Assembly (NCBI GenBank): GCA_964521105.1
Contig: CAZFPO010000005.1
Span: forward strand, 4,881-68,880
Length of the DNA: 64,000 nucleotides
Direction of reading: 5' to 3'
Origin: JAQUGA01 sp964521105
GTDB taxonomy: Bacteria; Bacteroidota; Bacteroidia; Bacteroidales; WCHB1-69
Positions 8,077 through 18,231 of this stretch are shown piece after piece. The notes beneath the pieces were generated by a model. It made no database searches. It was not told where the DNA came from and saw nothing but the letters and a program-made list of their open reading frames with translations. Every line of letters starts with the position of its first letter. Positions within the stretch are counted from its first letter, which is position 1. A program made the translations under genes and the position numbers.

Positions 8077-10248
8077 ATGAAATATAGCCCACTTCAGTGT
8101 TTATATCGCTCTATCCTGAATAGTCCTAGAATCAGAGGAAACAAAGAATATTCAGATATAATTGGAAAAGTAGTTCGTTTAAGTGCTAAACTATACGAAA
8201 AAGAGACCTTAAAAAACGGACAGCCATACTTGTGCAAACCTCTAACTATTGCTCAAATATGCGTGGATGAATTAGGATTAAGTTATCAATCGGTTTGTGC
8301 TGTATTGCTATATCATGCGGTTGAAGATAATAAGATAAGTATTGAACAGCTTAAAATTGATATTGGCGAAAAAGCAACAGGTATTATTAAAGGCAGATTG
8401 CGAATATCCAGTTTACAAAATGAAAAAGCTTACATTCAATCGGATCAGTTTCGCAAATTATTTATTACGTTATGTGAAGATATTCGAGTTGTTTTAACCA
8501 AACTTGCAGATTTATTATTTAGCTTGCGTAATGCTTCGATGTATGATGAAGATTTAAGACAAAAACTAGCTTTAGATGCAACCATATTGTATGCTCCAAT
8601 GGCGCATCGTTTAGGATTGTATAAAGTCAAACTCGAAATGGAAGATTTATCGTTGAAAATTTCTAAACCAACCGAATATGAGCAAATTGAAATCAAGCTT
8701 CAAGAAACTAGCAAAGCTCGAGAATCGTATGTGGATAAATTTATTATTCCTATTGAAGATAGTTTAAAGTTAACTGGATTAAAGTTCGACATTAAATATC
8801 GAACTAAATCTGTAAACTCTATCTATCAAAAAATGCTTAAACAAAAAGTAGAATTTGAAGGTGTTTATGATGTTTTTGCAGTTCGTATTATTATCGATTG
8901 TTCGTATGAAGATGAAAAACCATTTTGCTGGAGAGTTTATTCATCAATTACCGATAAATATACTCCAAATCCATCACGATTAAGAGATTGGATTTCCATA
9001 CCAAAATCAACTGGTTACGAATCATTGCACACAACAGTAATGGGACCCGAAGGAAAATGGGTGGAAATTCAAATTCGCTCCAAACGTATGGACGAAATTG
9101 CTGAAAAAGGTATTGCAGCCCATTGGAAATATAAAGGCATAAAAGCTGGAAAAACAATTGATGCATATTTAGGACAAATTCGTGAATTACTCGAAACCAT
9201 CTCAAATACCGAAGGAGATGTTGTTAATCAGTTTATTATGGATGTGAAAACAGATGAAATATTTGTTTTTACACCCAAAGGCGACTTGAAATCAATGCAA
9301 AAAGGTTCCACCGTGCTCGATTTTGCTTTTGAAGTCCATACACAAGTTGGGGCTAAGTGCGTGGGCGCTAAAGTAAATGGTAAAGCCGTAAAACTTCGAC
9401 ATATTGTTGAAAACGGGGATCAAGTAGAAATTATTACCTCTAAAAATCAAAAACCAACCAACGATTGGCAAAATATTGTTACAACTACTAAAGCTCAAGC
9501 AACTATCCGACGACTTTTGCAGGAAGAAAAATTAAAAGAATCGGAGATTGGTAAAGAAAATTTTGATCGCAAATTTAAAAATTGGAAAATTGATATTGAT
9601 AGTCAATCCATTAATAAAATTTTATCGCATTTTAAAATTAAAACGGCAAACGATTTTTATTACTTAATTGGAATTGAAAGAATTGATTTACAAGATGTTA
9701 AAGAATTCATTCAAGCAATTCAACTTCAACCAAATCACGAAAATAAAGATTTTCAAGGTGTTACGAAATTTAAAGCCAATGGTAAACCATCCTCAAATTT
9801 ACTTACAATAGATGAAAGTTTAAAAGATATTAACTATCATTTTGCCAGCTGTTGTAATCCAATTAAAGGGGATAATATTGCTGGTTTTGTTAGTATTGGT
9901 AAAGGAATTACCATTCATCGTACCAATTGCAAAAACTTTATTCAATTAGCTCAAAAATTTCCATATCGAATTCAAGAAGCAATATGGCAGTTAGGAGGTG
10001 ATGATAAATCATTTGTAGCCACATTAAAAGTTACTGGGAACGATCAAGTTGGAATTTTAAACAACATCTCTGAAGTAATCTCTACGGAATTGAAAATTAA
10101 TATGCAATCGTTAACGGTGAATTCTCGTGGTGGATTATTTGAAGGTGTTTTTAAAATTGTAGTTAATGATACTAAAATGATGGAAACTTTAGTTCATCGA
10201 CTGCAACGAGTCAAAGGCGTATTGAAAGTTAATAGAGTAAATAATTGA
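8077..10248 (+). CDS. RelA/SpoT homologue, (p)ppGpp synthetase with degenerate hydrolase domain
   Basis: 723 residues from the ATG at 8077 (a TTG 6 bp upstream would add two). Order: N-terminal HD-like domain, synthetase, TGS, helical/zinc-finger region, ACT. The synthetase looks intact: YDVFAVRIIID, RLRDWISIPKSTGYESLHTTV and the catalytic-Glu motif VEIQIRS, then EKGIAAHWKYK. TGS begins at IFVFTPKGDLKSM; the Cys pair is in FASCCNPIKGD; the ACT domain is the last about 75 residues. In the HD domain the metal ligands are gone: CKPL replaces the usual H-P (Lys54), LLYHAVED replaces LLHDxxED (Tyr79-His80), and KLADLLFSLR lacks the His-Asn pair. So it should make but not degrade the alarmone, like RelA. 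A bifunctional Rel would be expected elsewhere in the genome. Confidence 0.93.
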   Translation: MKYSPLQCLYRSILNSPRIRGNKEYSDIIGKVVRLSAKLYEKETLKNGQPYLCKPLTIAQICVDELGLSYQSVCAVLLYHAVEDNKISIEQLKIDIGEKATGIIKGRLRISSLQNEKAYIQSDQFRKLFITLCEDIRVVLTKLADLLFSLRNASMYDEDLRQKLALDATILYAPMAHRLGLYKVKLEMEDLSLKISKPTEYEQIEIKLQETSKARESYVDKFIIPIEDSLKLTGLKFDIKYRTKSVNSIYQKMLKQKVEFEGVYDVFAVRIIIDCSYEDEKPFCWRVYSSITDKYTPNPSRLRDWISIPKSTGYESLHTTVMGPEGKWVEIQIRSKRMDEIAEKGIAAHWKYKGIKAGKTIDAYLGQIRELLETISNTEGDVVNQFIMDVKTDEIFVFTPKGDLKSMQKGSTVLDFAFEVHTQVGAKCVGAKVNGKAVKLRHIVENGDQVEIITSKNQKPTNDWQNIVTTTKAQATIRRLLQEEKLKESEIGKENFDRKFKNWKIDIDSQSINKILSHFKIKTANDFYYLIGIERIDLQDVKEFIQAIQLQPNHENKDFQGVTKFKANGKPSSNLLTIDESLKDINYHFASCCNPIKGDNIAGFVSIGKGITIHRTNCKNFIQLAQKFPYRIQEAIWQLGGDDKSFVATLKVTGNDQVGILNNISEVISTELKINMQSLTVNSRGGLFEGVFKIVVNDTKMMETLVHRLQRVKGVLKVNRVNN

Positions 10249-10369
10249 TTTTTCAATTCAATTTACGGGTAAATGTGGGTATTCAAAAATTAATAAAAAA
10301 GTCCGATAATTAATATTATGTTAAGTAGGTTTTTTTATATTCAAATTCCAATACGTATTCCTTTCTAAT

Positions 10370-11542
10370 TTATTTTTTAAGCTCTTCTATCCTTTTAAGG
10401 GTATTTTGAGCATCTTCATTATGTTCAAATGTTATATAATAGTAATACAGAATTGAAAGAAGTTGAAGGTTATCTGGCTCAATTTGTAAGCAAACATTCA
10501 GATATGGTTTAGCTTTTCCTATCCACGAAATTCGTTCTAAATTTTTTTCATCTATAGTATAATGCTCTAGATTTTGTTTTAAAGCAATATCATTGGATAA
10601 TTGTGCATAACGATTAAAATAAAGCACAGCAATATTATAATTGTATTTATATTCATTTGGCAAAAAATCAATTGCAAGTTTGTAATTTTTTTCAGCTTGT
10701 TTAAAGTTTCCTTTTTTCTCGTACAATACTCCTAGGTTATAGTATATTTCGGGAGAATTATTTTGATGAACAATTATTGAACTTAAAATATCAATACATT
10801 TATTCGTATCTTTTTTAAAATTATAAACATTATATGCTTGCATTAGAAATGTTAACGAATCCTTAAAAACTGGATATGCACTATCAATTATTTTTATGGC
10901 AGAATCTATTTTATTGTCTTTAACATATGCTTCAGTTAATAATACGTATGAGTTTACTTTAGTTGGATTTAATTCAATAACTTGCATAAAATACTTTTGA
11001 GCCAATGTATAATATTCTTTTTTCATAGCACTTAAACCTGCTCCTAATGCCGAAATGTAATTTTTACGATAGGCTAAACCTTTTTCATAAGCTTCTAACG
11101 ATTTTATCCATTCTTTCATTTCGAAATATGACTTTCCTCTGGAGTTAATTACATCTACGCAGTATTGTATGCCAATTTGTGGATTTTTTATTTCTAATTC
11201 TTCAAACGATTTAAATTTGTCGTAAGCTAATGATTTGTAGAAAAATGCAACAGCACTATCAATTAAAACTACTGGACCAATTGATGTAGAGTCCATTTTT
11301 TGAAAGGAAACAATATTTTGAAGGGCAGAAAAAAAATCAATGTAAGCATGATGAAACTTAATTTTTCCATTTTTCATTAAATAAAGCTCCTCTCCCACTT
11401 TTACATAATCTTTTTGGTTAACAGCCTTTATGATATTATTGATAATAAAAGCCGAATCAATTTTAGTTTTTGATTGAGAGCTACAAGTTTGTATAATAAA
11501 GAACAAACCAATAGTGATAATAATAGATAGTTTTATTTTCAT
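10370..11542 (-). CDS. exported tetratricopeptide-repeat protein (paralogue of next gene)
   Basis: 390 residues; hydrophobic leader with Cys20 in IIQTCSSQ, a poor lipobox, so either lipoprotein or cleaved periplasmic protein. At least five TPR units are readable from about 130 on, for example SLEAYEKGLAYRKNYISALGA, AQKYFMQVIELNPTKVNSYV, PEIYYNLGVLYEKKGNFKQA, AEKNYKLAIDFLPNEYKYNY. It is paralogous to the 11608-12780 product: both are 390 residues, both carry IG-x-QYC before the repeats and a KA-x-PYL-x-x-C segment near the end. A terminator-like hairpin separates the two genes. TPR arrays bind partner proteins; the partner is unknown. Confidence 0.8.
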   Translation of the reverse strand: MKIKLSIIITIGLFFIIQTCSSQSKTKIDSAFIINNIIKAVNQKDYVKVGEELYLMKNGKIKFHHAYIDFFSALQNIVSFQKMDSTSIGPVVLIDSAVAFFYKSLAYDKFKSFEELEIKNPQIGIQYCVDVINSRGKSYFEMKEWIKSLEAYEKGLAYRKNYISALGAGLSAMKKEYYTLAQKYFMQVIELNPTKVNSYVLLTEAYVKDNKIDSAIKIIDSAYPVFKDSLTFLMQAYNVYNFKKDTNKCIDILSSIIVHQNNSPEIYYNLGVLYEKKGNFKQAEKNYKLAIDFLPNEYKYNYNIAVLYFNRYAQLSNDIALKQNLEHYTIDEKNLERISWIGKAKPYLNVCLQIEPDNLQLLSILYYYYITFEHNEDAQNTLKRIEELKK

Positions 11543-11559
11543 AATGTTACATATTAGTT

Positions 11560-11591
11560 AAAAATAATGCCGGATAAACCGGCATTATTTA
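11560..11591 (-). terminator. intrinsic terminator between the TPR paralogues
   Basis: A perfect 12-bp stem (AAATAATGCCGG pairing with CCGGCATTATTT, loop of 5) followed on the minus strand by a short T-run. It should end the gyrA/TPR transcript before the second TPR gene. Confidence 0.8.
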
Positions 11592-11607
11592 GTTTAAATG
11601 AATTTTA

Positions 11608-12780
11608 TTAACCCCTAATTTCCTTCATTTTAGCATCAACTTCTTTTGCTTTATCCAACTCGTTCATTCTAGTATAAACTTGTTTAAGCATATATAAAGT
11701 ATCATAATCTTTATCGTTTAAAGACCTACATTTTTCCAAATAAGGACGAGCTTTAACTAAATATTCATTAGCAGATTTTATCATTGAATCATATTGTGCT
11801 TGTTGATCCACAGGTAATTTTTCCGCAACTTCTTTCTCTTTTAAAAATTTATTGAAATAAACTGTGCCAAAATTAAATAATGCGTCAAAGTAATCAGGTT
11901 TTAATTCGATAGCTCTTTCGTAAGCTTTAACAGCTTCTTCAAAATTACCCATATCATTTAAAACTGTTCCGATATTAAAATAAACGATTGGATTATTTGG
12001 TTCTTTATCTTTAATTTTTTGCAATAAATCCAACGCCACCTTAGTTTGTCCTGCCCACAGATAAATATTAAATTTTTGAATCATAATACGACTAGTATCT
12101 GCAAACACTTTTTCGCCATTATTAATAGTATTGATAGCTTTCGTTGTATCGTTTTCATCTTTATAAATATCGGATAAGAAAATATAAATATTGGGCTCAT
12201 TGTATTTTGCACTTATTAAACCATTAAAATATTGTTTAGCACTTTTATAGTTTTTCTTTTCGCCTTGAGGTTTTAATTTTTCCATATACATCGCAGCTAA
12301 AGCAGCCATATACATAGCTCCATTATCGGTTTTAATTCGGTTAGTTTTATCGAAATCGGCAAAAGCTTCGACAAATTTTTGGTTTTGATACGAAACTAAA
12401 CCTCTATTAAAGTATAATGCTGCACAATATTGAGAACCTATAATTGGGCTACTAATATCTAGCATGTCGTTAGAAATTCCGCCGTCGATAGTGATAGCTT
12501 TTTGGTAAGATGCATAAGCAGTATCTAAAGCATTTTCCTTTAAGGTGTTAACAGTTGGGTCGGTTGAAGCAGCAATTTTATAATAAATATTTCCACGATA
12601 AAACCAAGTTCGAGCTTGATCTTTTGTGTCAGGGTGTAGAGCTGCTTCTTCAATTGCCTCAAGGGCTTTGGCTATTTTACCTCTGCGATAATCTTGAAAC
12701 GCATTGTTTATTTTTGATGATTGAGCAAATCCAGTTGCAAACAATGCCAACATGGTAATTACGATTACTAATTTTTTCAT
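11608..12780 (-). CDS. periplasmic tetratricopeptide-repeat protein downstream of gyrA
   Basis: 390 residues with a clear signal peptide (MKKLVIVITMLALFATGFAQ) and no lipobox. TPR units run through most of the mature protein: ARTWFYRGNIYYKIA, AALYFNRGLVSYQNQKFVEA, PNIYIFLSDIYKDENDT, PIVYFNIGTVLNDMGNFEEA, VKAYERAIELKPDYFDALFN, then a conserved ARPYLEKCRSLNDKDYDTLY block. It starts 42 bp after gyrA stops, on the same strand, so it is probably co-transcribed with gyrA; from general knowledge a TPR gene behind gyrA recurs in Bacteroidota. Function unknown, likely a scaffold in the periplasm. Its tandem paralogue follows after a terminator. Confidence 0.85.
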   Translation of the reverse strand: MKKLVIVITMLALFATGFAQSSKINNAFQDYRRGKIAKALEAIEEAALHPDTKDQARTWFYRGNIYYKIAASTDPTVNTLKENALDTAYASYQKAITIDGGISNDMLDISSPIIGSQYCAALYFNRGLVSYQNQKFVEAFADFDKTNRIKTDNGAMYMAALAAMYMEKLKPQGEKKNYKSAKQYFNGLISAKYNEPNIYIFLSDIYKDENDTTKAINTINNGEKVFADTSRIMIQKFNIYLWAGQTKVALDLLQKIKDKEPNNPIVYFNIGTVLNDMGNFEEAVKAYERAIELKPDYFDALFNFGTVYFNKFLKEKEVAEKLPVDQQAQYDSMIKSANEYLVKARPYLEKCRSLNDKDYDTLYMLKQVYTRMNELDKAKEVDAKMKEIRG

Positions 12781-12822
12781 GATTTTTTTATTTTACTAAT
12801 CTATAAATTTATTTTTTTTTAG

Positions 12823-15423
12823 TTATTCTTCATCTTTTTCAGGTTCATTTTCTTCGTTATCTTCGCTATCTTCATTTTCTATTTCCTCAATTTCGTCATT
12901 TTCATCTACTTCATCTACAATAGAAACCGAGTCGTCTGCTTCGCCAACTACTGCTTCGTATTCCACTTCTTCCTCTTCGTCGGCAGGTACGGTAGCTACT
13001 GCTGCTATTTGATTATCGTTACGCAAATTTATTAATTTTACACCTTGAGTTGCACGCCCCATAACTCTGGTATCTGCAATTCGTAGGCGGATTAATATTC
13101 CGTTTTCAGTGATAATCAATAAATCGTCCGAATCGGTTACATTTTTCATAGCAATTAACTTTCCAGTTTTTTCGGTGATATTCATTGTTTTTACACCTTT
13201 TCCACCGCGGTTAGTTTCGCGGTAATCTACCACTGGAGAGCGTTTGCCATATCCATTTTCAGAAACTACAAGAACGTTGCTTTCGGGATCGTCAACACAA
13301 ATCATGCCTATCACGTAGTCGCTATCGTTTGCTAACTTAACGCCTTTTACTCCAGAAGCATTTCTACCCATTGGGCGAACTAGTCGTTCGTTAAAACGAA
13401 TTGCTCTACCCGAACGAAGTGCTATCATAATTTCGTGGCTTCCACCAGTTAATCTTGCTTCTAACAAATTATCATCTTCACGAATTGTGATAGCATTAAT
13501 TCCATTTTGACGAGGACGAGAATATGCTTCTAGGGATGTTTTTTTGATAATCCCTTTCTTCGAGCAAAGAATTACATAATTGCTTTTAACATACTCTTCG
13601 TCAGATAAATTAAGAACATTAATTACAGCTTTAACTTTATCGTCGGGTTCGATGTTTATCATATTTTGGATGGCTCGACCTTTAGAAGTTTTGTTTCCTT
13701 CGGGAATTTCATATACTTTAAGCCAGAAACATTTTCCTTTTTCAGTAAAGAACAGCAAATAATTATGATTGGTTGCAATGTGTAAATATTCAATAAAATC
13801 ATCATTTCGTGTACTACTTCCTTTTGAGCCTCTGCCTCCACGATTTTGAACTTTATATTCGGTTAATGGAGTCCGCTTAATGTATCCTAAATGCGACATA
13901 GTAATCACAACAGCCTCATCTGCAATAGTATCTTCTATTCTAAAATCAGCGGCAGTGTATTCAATATTTGTTTTTGGCTCATCACCATATTTATTTTTAA
14001 TTTCAATAAGCTCTTCTTTAATTACTTTCATTCGTAAAGCCTCATCAGCTAATAATTCATTTAAGTAATCGATAAGTTTCATTAACTCATCATATTCATT
14101 TTGAAGTTTTTCGCGTTCTAAGCCTGTTAACTGACGTAATCTCATTTCGACTATTGCTCGAGCTTGCAGTTCGCTTAGTTGGAAGCGTTCCATTAAATTT
14201 GTGCGGGCTTCTTCAACTGTTTTTGATGCCCTAATAATTGCTATAACTTCGTCGATATTATCCAACGCAATTAGTAATCCTAATAAAATATGAGCACGTT
14301 TTTCGGCTTCGCTAAGGTCGAATTGAGCCCTCCGAATGACAATTTCGTGGCGGTGATTCACGTAATGGAAAATCATGTCTTTTAAGTTTAAGGTCATTGG
14401 ACGACCTTTAACTAATGCTACATTATTAACACTAAATGAAGTTTGAAGAGCGGTATATTGATAAAGTTTATTAAGAACAACATTAGCAACTGCATCGCGT
14501 TTTAAGTCATAAACAATTCGAAGTCCATTTCTATCCGATTCATCTCGAATGTCTGCGATCCCCTCAATTTTTTTCTCATTTACTAATTCGGCAGTTTTGC
14601 GAATCATTTCTGATTTATTAACTTGATAAGGGATTGACGTGATAATTATTTTTTCACGACCATGATCGTGGTCTTCATTTTCAATAATTGCTTCGCCTCT
14701 CATCATTATTCTACCACGACCTGTATGGAAAGCCTCGCGAACACCATCGTAACCGTATATTATCCCACCAGTAGGAAAGTCGGGAGCCTTAATGTATGCC
14801 ATCAATTCTTCGATCGTAATTTCATTATTATCGATATAGGCAACAATTCCGTCAATTACTTCAGTTAAATTATGTGGAGGCATGTTAGTTGCCATACCAA
14901 CAGCAATCCCAGAAGAACCATTAACGAGTAAATTAGGAATTTTTGAAGGTAACACCGTAGGTTCTTCAAGAGAATCATCAAAATTTAATCGAAAATCAAC
15001 AGTGTTTTTATCAATATCAAACATCATTTCTTCAGCAATTTTTTTCATTCTTGCTTCGGTATAACGCATTGCTGCTGGACTATCACCGTCTATTGAGCCA
15101 AAATTACCTTGACCATCAATTAGTGGATAACGTAATGACCATTCTTGAGCCATACGAACCATTGAGTCGTATACTGCAGTGTCACCATGTGGGTGATATT
15201 TTCCAAGCACTTCGCCAACAATACGAGCTGATTTTTTATACGGTGTTGTTGAAACTATTCCCATATCCCACATGCCATATAAAATTCGGCGGTGAACAGG
15301 TTTAAAACCATCTCGTACATCGGGTAATGCACGGGCAACAATAACCGACATCGAATAATCGATGTAGGCTGATTTCATTTGATTTTCAATGTTTACTTTA
15401 ATAATTTTTTCTTCTTGTGTCAT
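12823..15423 (-). CDS. gyrA: DNA gyrase subunit A
   Basis: 866 residues from the ATG at 15423 (MTQEEKIIKV); an in-frame ATG 24 codons upstream gives a non-homologous extension and was not used. Catalytic Tyr121 lies in AAMRYTEARM. The quinolone-determining region reads YHPHGDTAVYDSMVRMAQ, with Thr82 where E. coli has Ser83 and Asp86 where it has Asp87. The C-terminal pinwheel contains a GyrA-box (VQNRGGRGSKGS near residue 525), which marks gyrase rather than topoisomerase IV ParC. The last about 50 residues are very acidic (Glu/Asp-rich), a regulatory-type tail. Gyrase introduces negative supercoils with GyrB, not in this window. Divergent from clpC. Confidence 0.97.
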   Translation of the reverse strand: MTQEEKIIKVNIENQMKSAYIDYSMSVIVARALPDVRDGFKPVHRRILYGMWDMGIVSTTPYKKSARIVGEVLGKYHPHGDTAVYDSMVRMAQEWSLRYPLIDGQGNFGSIDGDSPAAMRYTEARMKKIAEEMMFDIDKNTVDFRLNFDDSLEEPTVLPSKIPNLLVNGSSGIAVGMATNMPPHNLTEVIDGIVAYIDNNEITIEELMAYIKAPDFPTGGIIYGYDGVREAFHTGRGRIMMRGEAIIENEDHDHGREKIIITSIPYQVNKSEMIRKTAELVNEKKIEGIADIRDESDRNGLRIVYDLKRDAVANVVLNKLYQYTALQTSFSVNNVALVKGRPMTLNLKDMIFHYVNHRHEIVIRRAQFDLSEAEKRAHILLGLLIALDNIDEVIAIIRASKTVEEARTNLMERFQLSELQARAIVEMRLRQLTGLEREKLQNEYDELMKLIDYLNELLADEALRMKVIKEELIEIKNKYGDEPKTNIEYTAADFRIEDTIADEAVVITMSHLGYIKRTPLTEYKVQNRGGRGSKGSSTRNDDFIEYLHIATNHNYLLFFTEKGKCFWLKVYEIPEGNKTSKGRAIQNMINIEPDDKVKAVINVLNLSDEEYVKSNYVILCSKKGIIKKTSLEAYSRPRQNGINAITIREDDNLLEARLTGGSHEIMIALRSGRAIRFNERLVRPMGRNASGVKGVKLANDSDYVIGMICVDDPESNVLVVSENGYGKRSPVVDYRETNRGGKGVKTMNITEKTGKLIAMKNVTDSDDLLIITENGILIRLRIADTRVMGRATQGVKLINLRNDNQIAAVATVPADEEEEVEYEAVVGEADDSVSIVDEVDENDEIEEIENEDSEDNEENEPEKDEE

Positions 15424-15548
15424 AAATCCCCTATTCTGTATTCTTAGTTTAAATGAAAGCACGAATTTACTATTTTTATATGAAATAATAAGCATTTTAG
15501 AGGTTTTATTACTAACAAAAATGTGTTAAAAAAAAACCTTTATTTAAA

Positions 15549-15578
15549 TTGTCTGTTGTATAATAACTTGTATTTTTG
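15549..15578 (+). promoter_or_regulatory. clpC promoter (TTG, 19-bp spacer, TATTTTTG)
   Basis: TTG at 15549-15551 and TATTTTTG at 15571-15578, spacer 19 bp, an exact fit to the Bacteroidota -33/-7 consensus. Transcription should start near 15585, giving a leader of roughly 18 nt before the ATG at 15603. Confidence 0.75.
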
Positions 15579-15602
15579 AAAAATCTAATAATTACATTAA
15601 CT

Positions 15603-18212
15603 ATGGAAGTAAAATTATCCTCAAGAGCTTACGATGTTTTGTCATACAGTTCTAATGAAGCCCATCGTTTAGGAAATGATTATGTTGGCATTGAGCATTT
15701 ATTACTTGGAATATTACGCGATAATGAATGCGGTGCAATTAGCATTTTAAAGCAATATAAAATAAATTTAAAAAAGATTAAATACGAAATCGAAGTTGCC
15801 ATCAGAAACGATGAAAATAAATCACAACAAAATATTTCCGATCATCATTATGTAAACAAGCAACCTGTTAATAAACAACTTGAAAAAGTTATTAAATACG
15901 CTTTTCTTCTTTCTAAAAATTACAAAAGTAGCGTAATCAAAACCGAGCATTTGTTATTATCAATTCTAAAAGAAGAAAATAATATTGCAACTATGATTTT
16001 AAATAAAGAAGGATTAAAATATATTCATGCTCAACGAATTGTAGAAATTATGAACAGTACTGGCGTTAATGATGAGGATAAATTTGAGAAAAAAGATAAA
16101 GAGTTTGATGAATTTGACGATTTTAAGGATGAATTATCAAGCGGTGATGACGAAGATGTAAACCCTTTTGGAGGTGGCGATTCTTCCTCAAAAAAAAGTG
16201 CCGATCCTAAATCAAAAACTCCAGTTTTAGATAGCTTTGGAAGGGATTTAACCCGTATGGCTGAAGAAGATAAGCTCGATCCTATTGTTGGTAGAGATAA
16301 GGAATTGGAACGCATAGCTCAAATTCTTAGTCGTAGGAAAAAAAATAACCCCATTTTAATTGGTGAACCAGGTGTAGGTAAATCGGCAATTGCCGAAGGT
16401 CTTGCTCTTAGAATTGTGCAGCGAAAAGTTCCACGATCTTTATTTAATAAAAGAGTTGTTACGCTTGATTTAGCCTCATTAGTTGCTGGAACAAAGTATC
16501 GCGGTCAGTTTGAAGAAAGAATGAAAGCGGTGTTGAAAGAAATTGAAAAAAACACCGATATCATTATGTTTATTGATGAAATTCATACGATCGTTGGTGC
16601 TGGTAACGCTTCAGGTTCATTAGATGCATCAAATATGTTTAAACCAGCCTTAGCTCGTGGCGAATTACAATGTATTGGTGCAACAACCTTAGATGAATAC
16701 AGACAATACATCGAAAAAGATGGAGCGTTAGAACGTCGATTCCAAAAAGTGCTGATTGATCCAACCACAGAAGAAGAAACGGAACAAATTTTACACAATA
16801 TTAAAGCAAAATATGAAGACCATCACTTAGTTAGATACGACGATGAAGCTATTAAGGCTTGTATTAGCCTTACCATGCGGTATATTAGTGATAGATGTTT
16901 GCCCGACAAAGCAATAGATGCGTTAGATGAAGCTGGTGCTCGGATTCATATTAAAAATGTACATGTTCCTGCCGATGTGCTCGATTTAGAATCACAAATT
17001 GAACTTACACGACAAAATAAAAACACTGCTATTAAAAATCAAAAATTTGAAGATGCTGCAAATTTTAGAGATGCTGAACGAAAATTAATAGAAGAACTCG
17101 AAAAAGCCAAAAAACGTTGGTTAGAAGACAATCAAACCAACCGACAAATTGTTACCGAAGAAAATGTGGCTGAAGTTGTTGCAATGATGACTGGTATACC
17201 TATTCAGCGAATTGCTAAAAATGAAGGGGAACGATTACTAAGCATGGAGGCGGAATTAGAAGGTTCGGTTATTGGACAAAATGCTGCGATTAGCAAAGTT
17301 GTTAAAGCAATTAGACGCAACAGAGCCGGACTTAAAGACCCTAACAAGCCCATTGGGTCATTTATATTTTTAGGACCTACCGGTGTTGGAAAAACGTATT
17401 TAGCAAAAATTTTAGCTCAATATCTATTTGATTCAACTGATGCCATGATTCGTATTGATATGAGCGAATATATTGAAAAATTTGCTGTTTCACGTTTGGT
17501 TGGTGCTCCTCCGGGTTATGTAGGTTATGAAGAAGGTGGTCAACTTACCGAAAAAGTTCGCCGTAAGCCCTACTCTATTGTTTTACTCGATGAAATTGAA
17601 AAAGCACACCCTGACGTTTTTCATATTTTACTTCAGGTACTTGATGATGGAGTGTTAACAGATAGTTTAGGTCGTAAAGTTGATTTTAAAAACACTATTA
17701 TCATTATGACGTCCAATATTGGGACTCGACAATTGAAAGATTTTGGTACTGGAGTGGGCTTTCAAACTGCAACTCGCACTCAATCAATTCAAAAAGATTC
17801 AACCGGTATTTTGGAAAATGCTTTGAAAAAAGCTTTTGCTCCCGAATTTTTAAATCGAATTGATGATGTAATTATTTTTAATTCGCTTGAACGGGAAGAT
17901 ATTCATAAAATAATCGATATCGAACTCAAACATTTGTTTAACCGAGTTCAAAAACTTGGTTTCCAAATTGAAGTTAGTTTAGATTGCAAAGATCATTTAA
18001 TTGAACGTGGTTGGGACCCTCAATATGGTGCTCGTCCCTTGAAAAGAGCGATTCAAAAATATATCGAAGATGAATTAGCCGAAGAATTAATTCGAAATAA
18101 AGATGCAGAAGCAAAACTAATTATTGTCGATTACAATAAAGTCGATGATAAAGTTGTAATTAAATTTAAAAAAGAAAAGAAATCAAAAACGTCATCGGTT
18201 GATAAAGAATGA
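15603..18212 (+). CDS. clpC: ClpC-type AAA+ unfoldase of the Clp protease
   Basis: 869 residues from the ATG at 15603; the promoter lies inside the longer TTG-initiated reading frame, excluding that start. Two Clp_N repeats (YVGIEHLLLGILRD; IKTEHLLLSILKEE), an acidic linker, then AAA-1 with Walker A GEPGVGKS (254-261) and Walker B IMFIDEIHT, a coiled middle domain with a UVR-like FEDAANFRDAERKL, and AAA-2 with Walker A GPTGVGKT (591-598) and Walker B VLLDEIEKA. The loop VGF at about 718-720 is the ClpP-docking tripeptide, so it should feed substrates into ClpP. Middle-domain size fits ClpC rather than ClpB. No mcsA/mcsB/ctsR neighbours are present. It ends before a strong terminator. Confidence 0.95.
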   Translation: MEVKLSSRAYDVLSYSSNEAHRLGNDYVGIEHLLLGILRDNECGAISILKQYKINLKKIKYEIEVAIRNDENKSQQNISDHHYVNKQPVNKQLEKVIKYAFLLSKNYKSSVIKTEHLLLSILKEENNIATMILNKEGLKYIHAQRIVEIMNSTGVNDEDKFEKKDKEFDEFDDFKDELSSGDDEDVNPFGGGDSSSKKSADPKSKTPVLDSFGRDLTRMAEEDKLDPIVGRDKELERIAQILSRRKKNNPILIGEPGVGKSAIAEGLALRIVQRKVPRSLFNKRVVTLDLASLVAGTKYRGQFEERMKAVLKEIEKNTDIIMFIDEIHTIVGAGNASGSLDASNMFKPALARGELQCIGATTLDEYRQYIEKDGALERRFQKVLIDPTTEEETEQILHNIKAKYEDHHLVRYDDEAIKACISLTMRYISDRCLPDKAIDALDEAGARIHIKNVHVPADVLDLESQIELTRQNKNTAIKNQKFEDAANFRDAERKLIEELEKAKKRWLEDNQTNRQIVTEENVAEVVAMMTGIPIQRIAKNEGERLLSMEAELEGSVIGQNAAISKVVKAIRRNRAGLKDPNKPIGSFIFLGPTGVGKTYLAKILAQYLFDSTDAMIRIDMSEYIEKFAVSRLVGAPPGYVGYEEGGQLTEKVRRKPYSIVLLDEIEKAHPDVFHILLQVLDDGVLTDSLGRKVDFKNTIIIMTSNIGTRQLKDFGTGVGFQTATRTQSIQKDSTGILENALKKAFAPEFLNRIDDVIIFNSLEREDIHKIIDIELKHLFNRVQKLGFQIEVSLDCKDHLIERGWDPQYGARPLKRAIQKYIEDELAEELIRNKDAEAKLIIVDYNKVDDKVVIKFKKEKKSKTSSVDKE

Positions 18213-18231
18213 AATTTGAATTATTGTTTTT

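Noticed and set aside
15424..15495. The upstream ATG giving GyrA 24 more residues
   Set aside because: The added residues do not resemble GyrA; MTQEEKIIKV is the expected beginning.
16031..16315. A 94-codon minus-strand frame rich in Ser inside clpC
   Set aside because: Antisense shadow of the acidic linker of ClpC.
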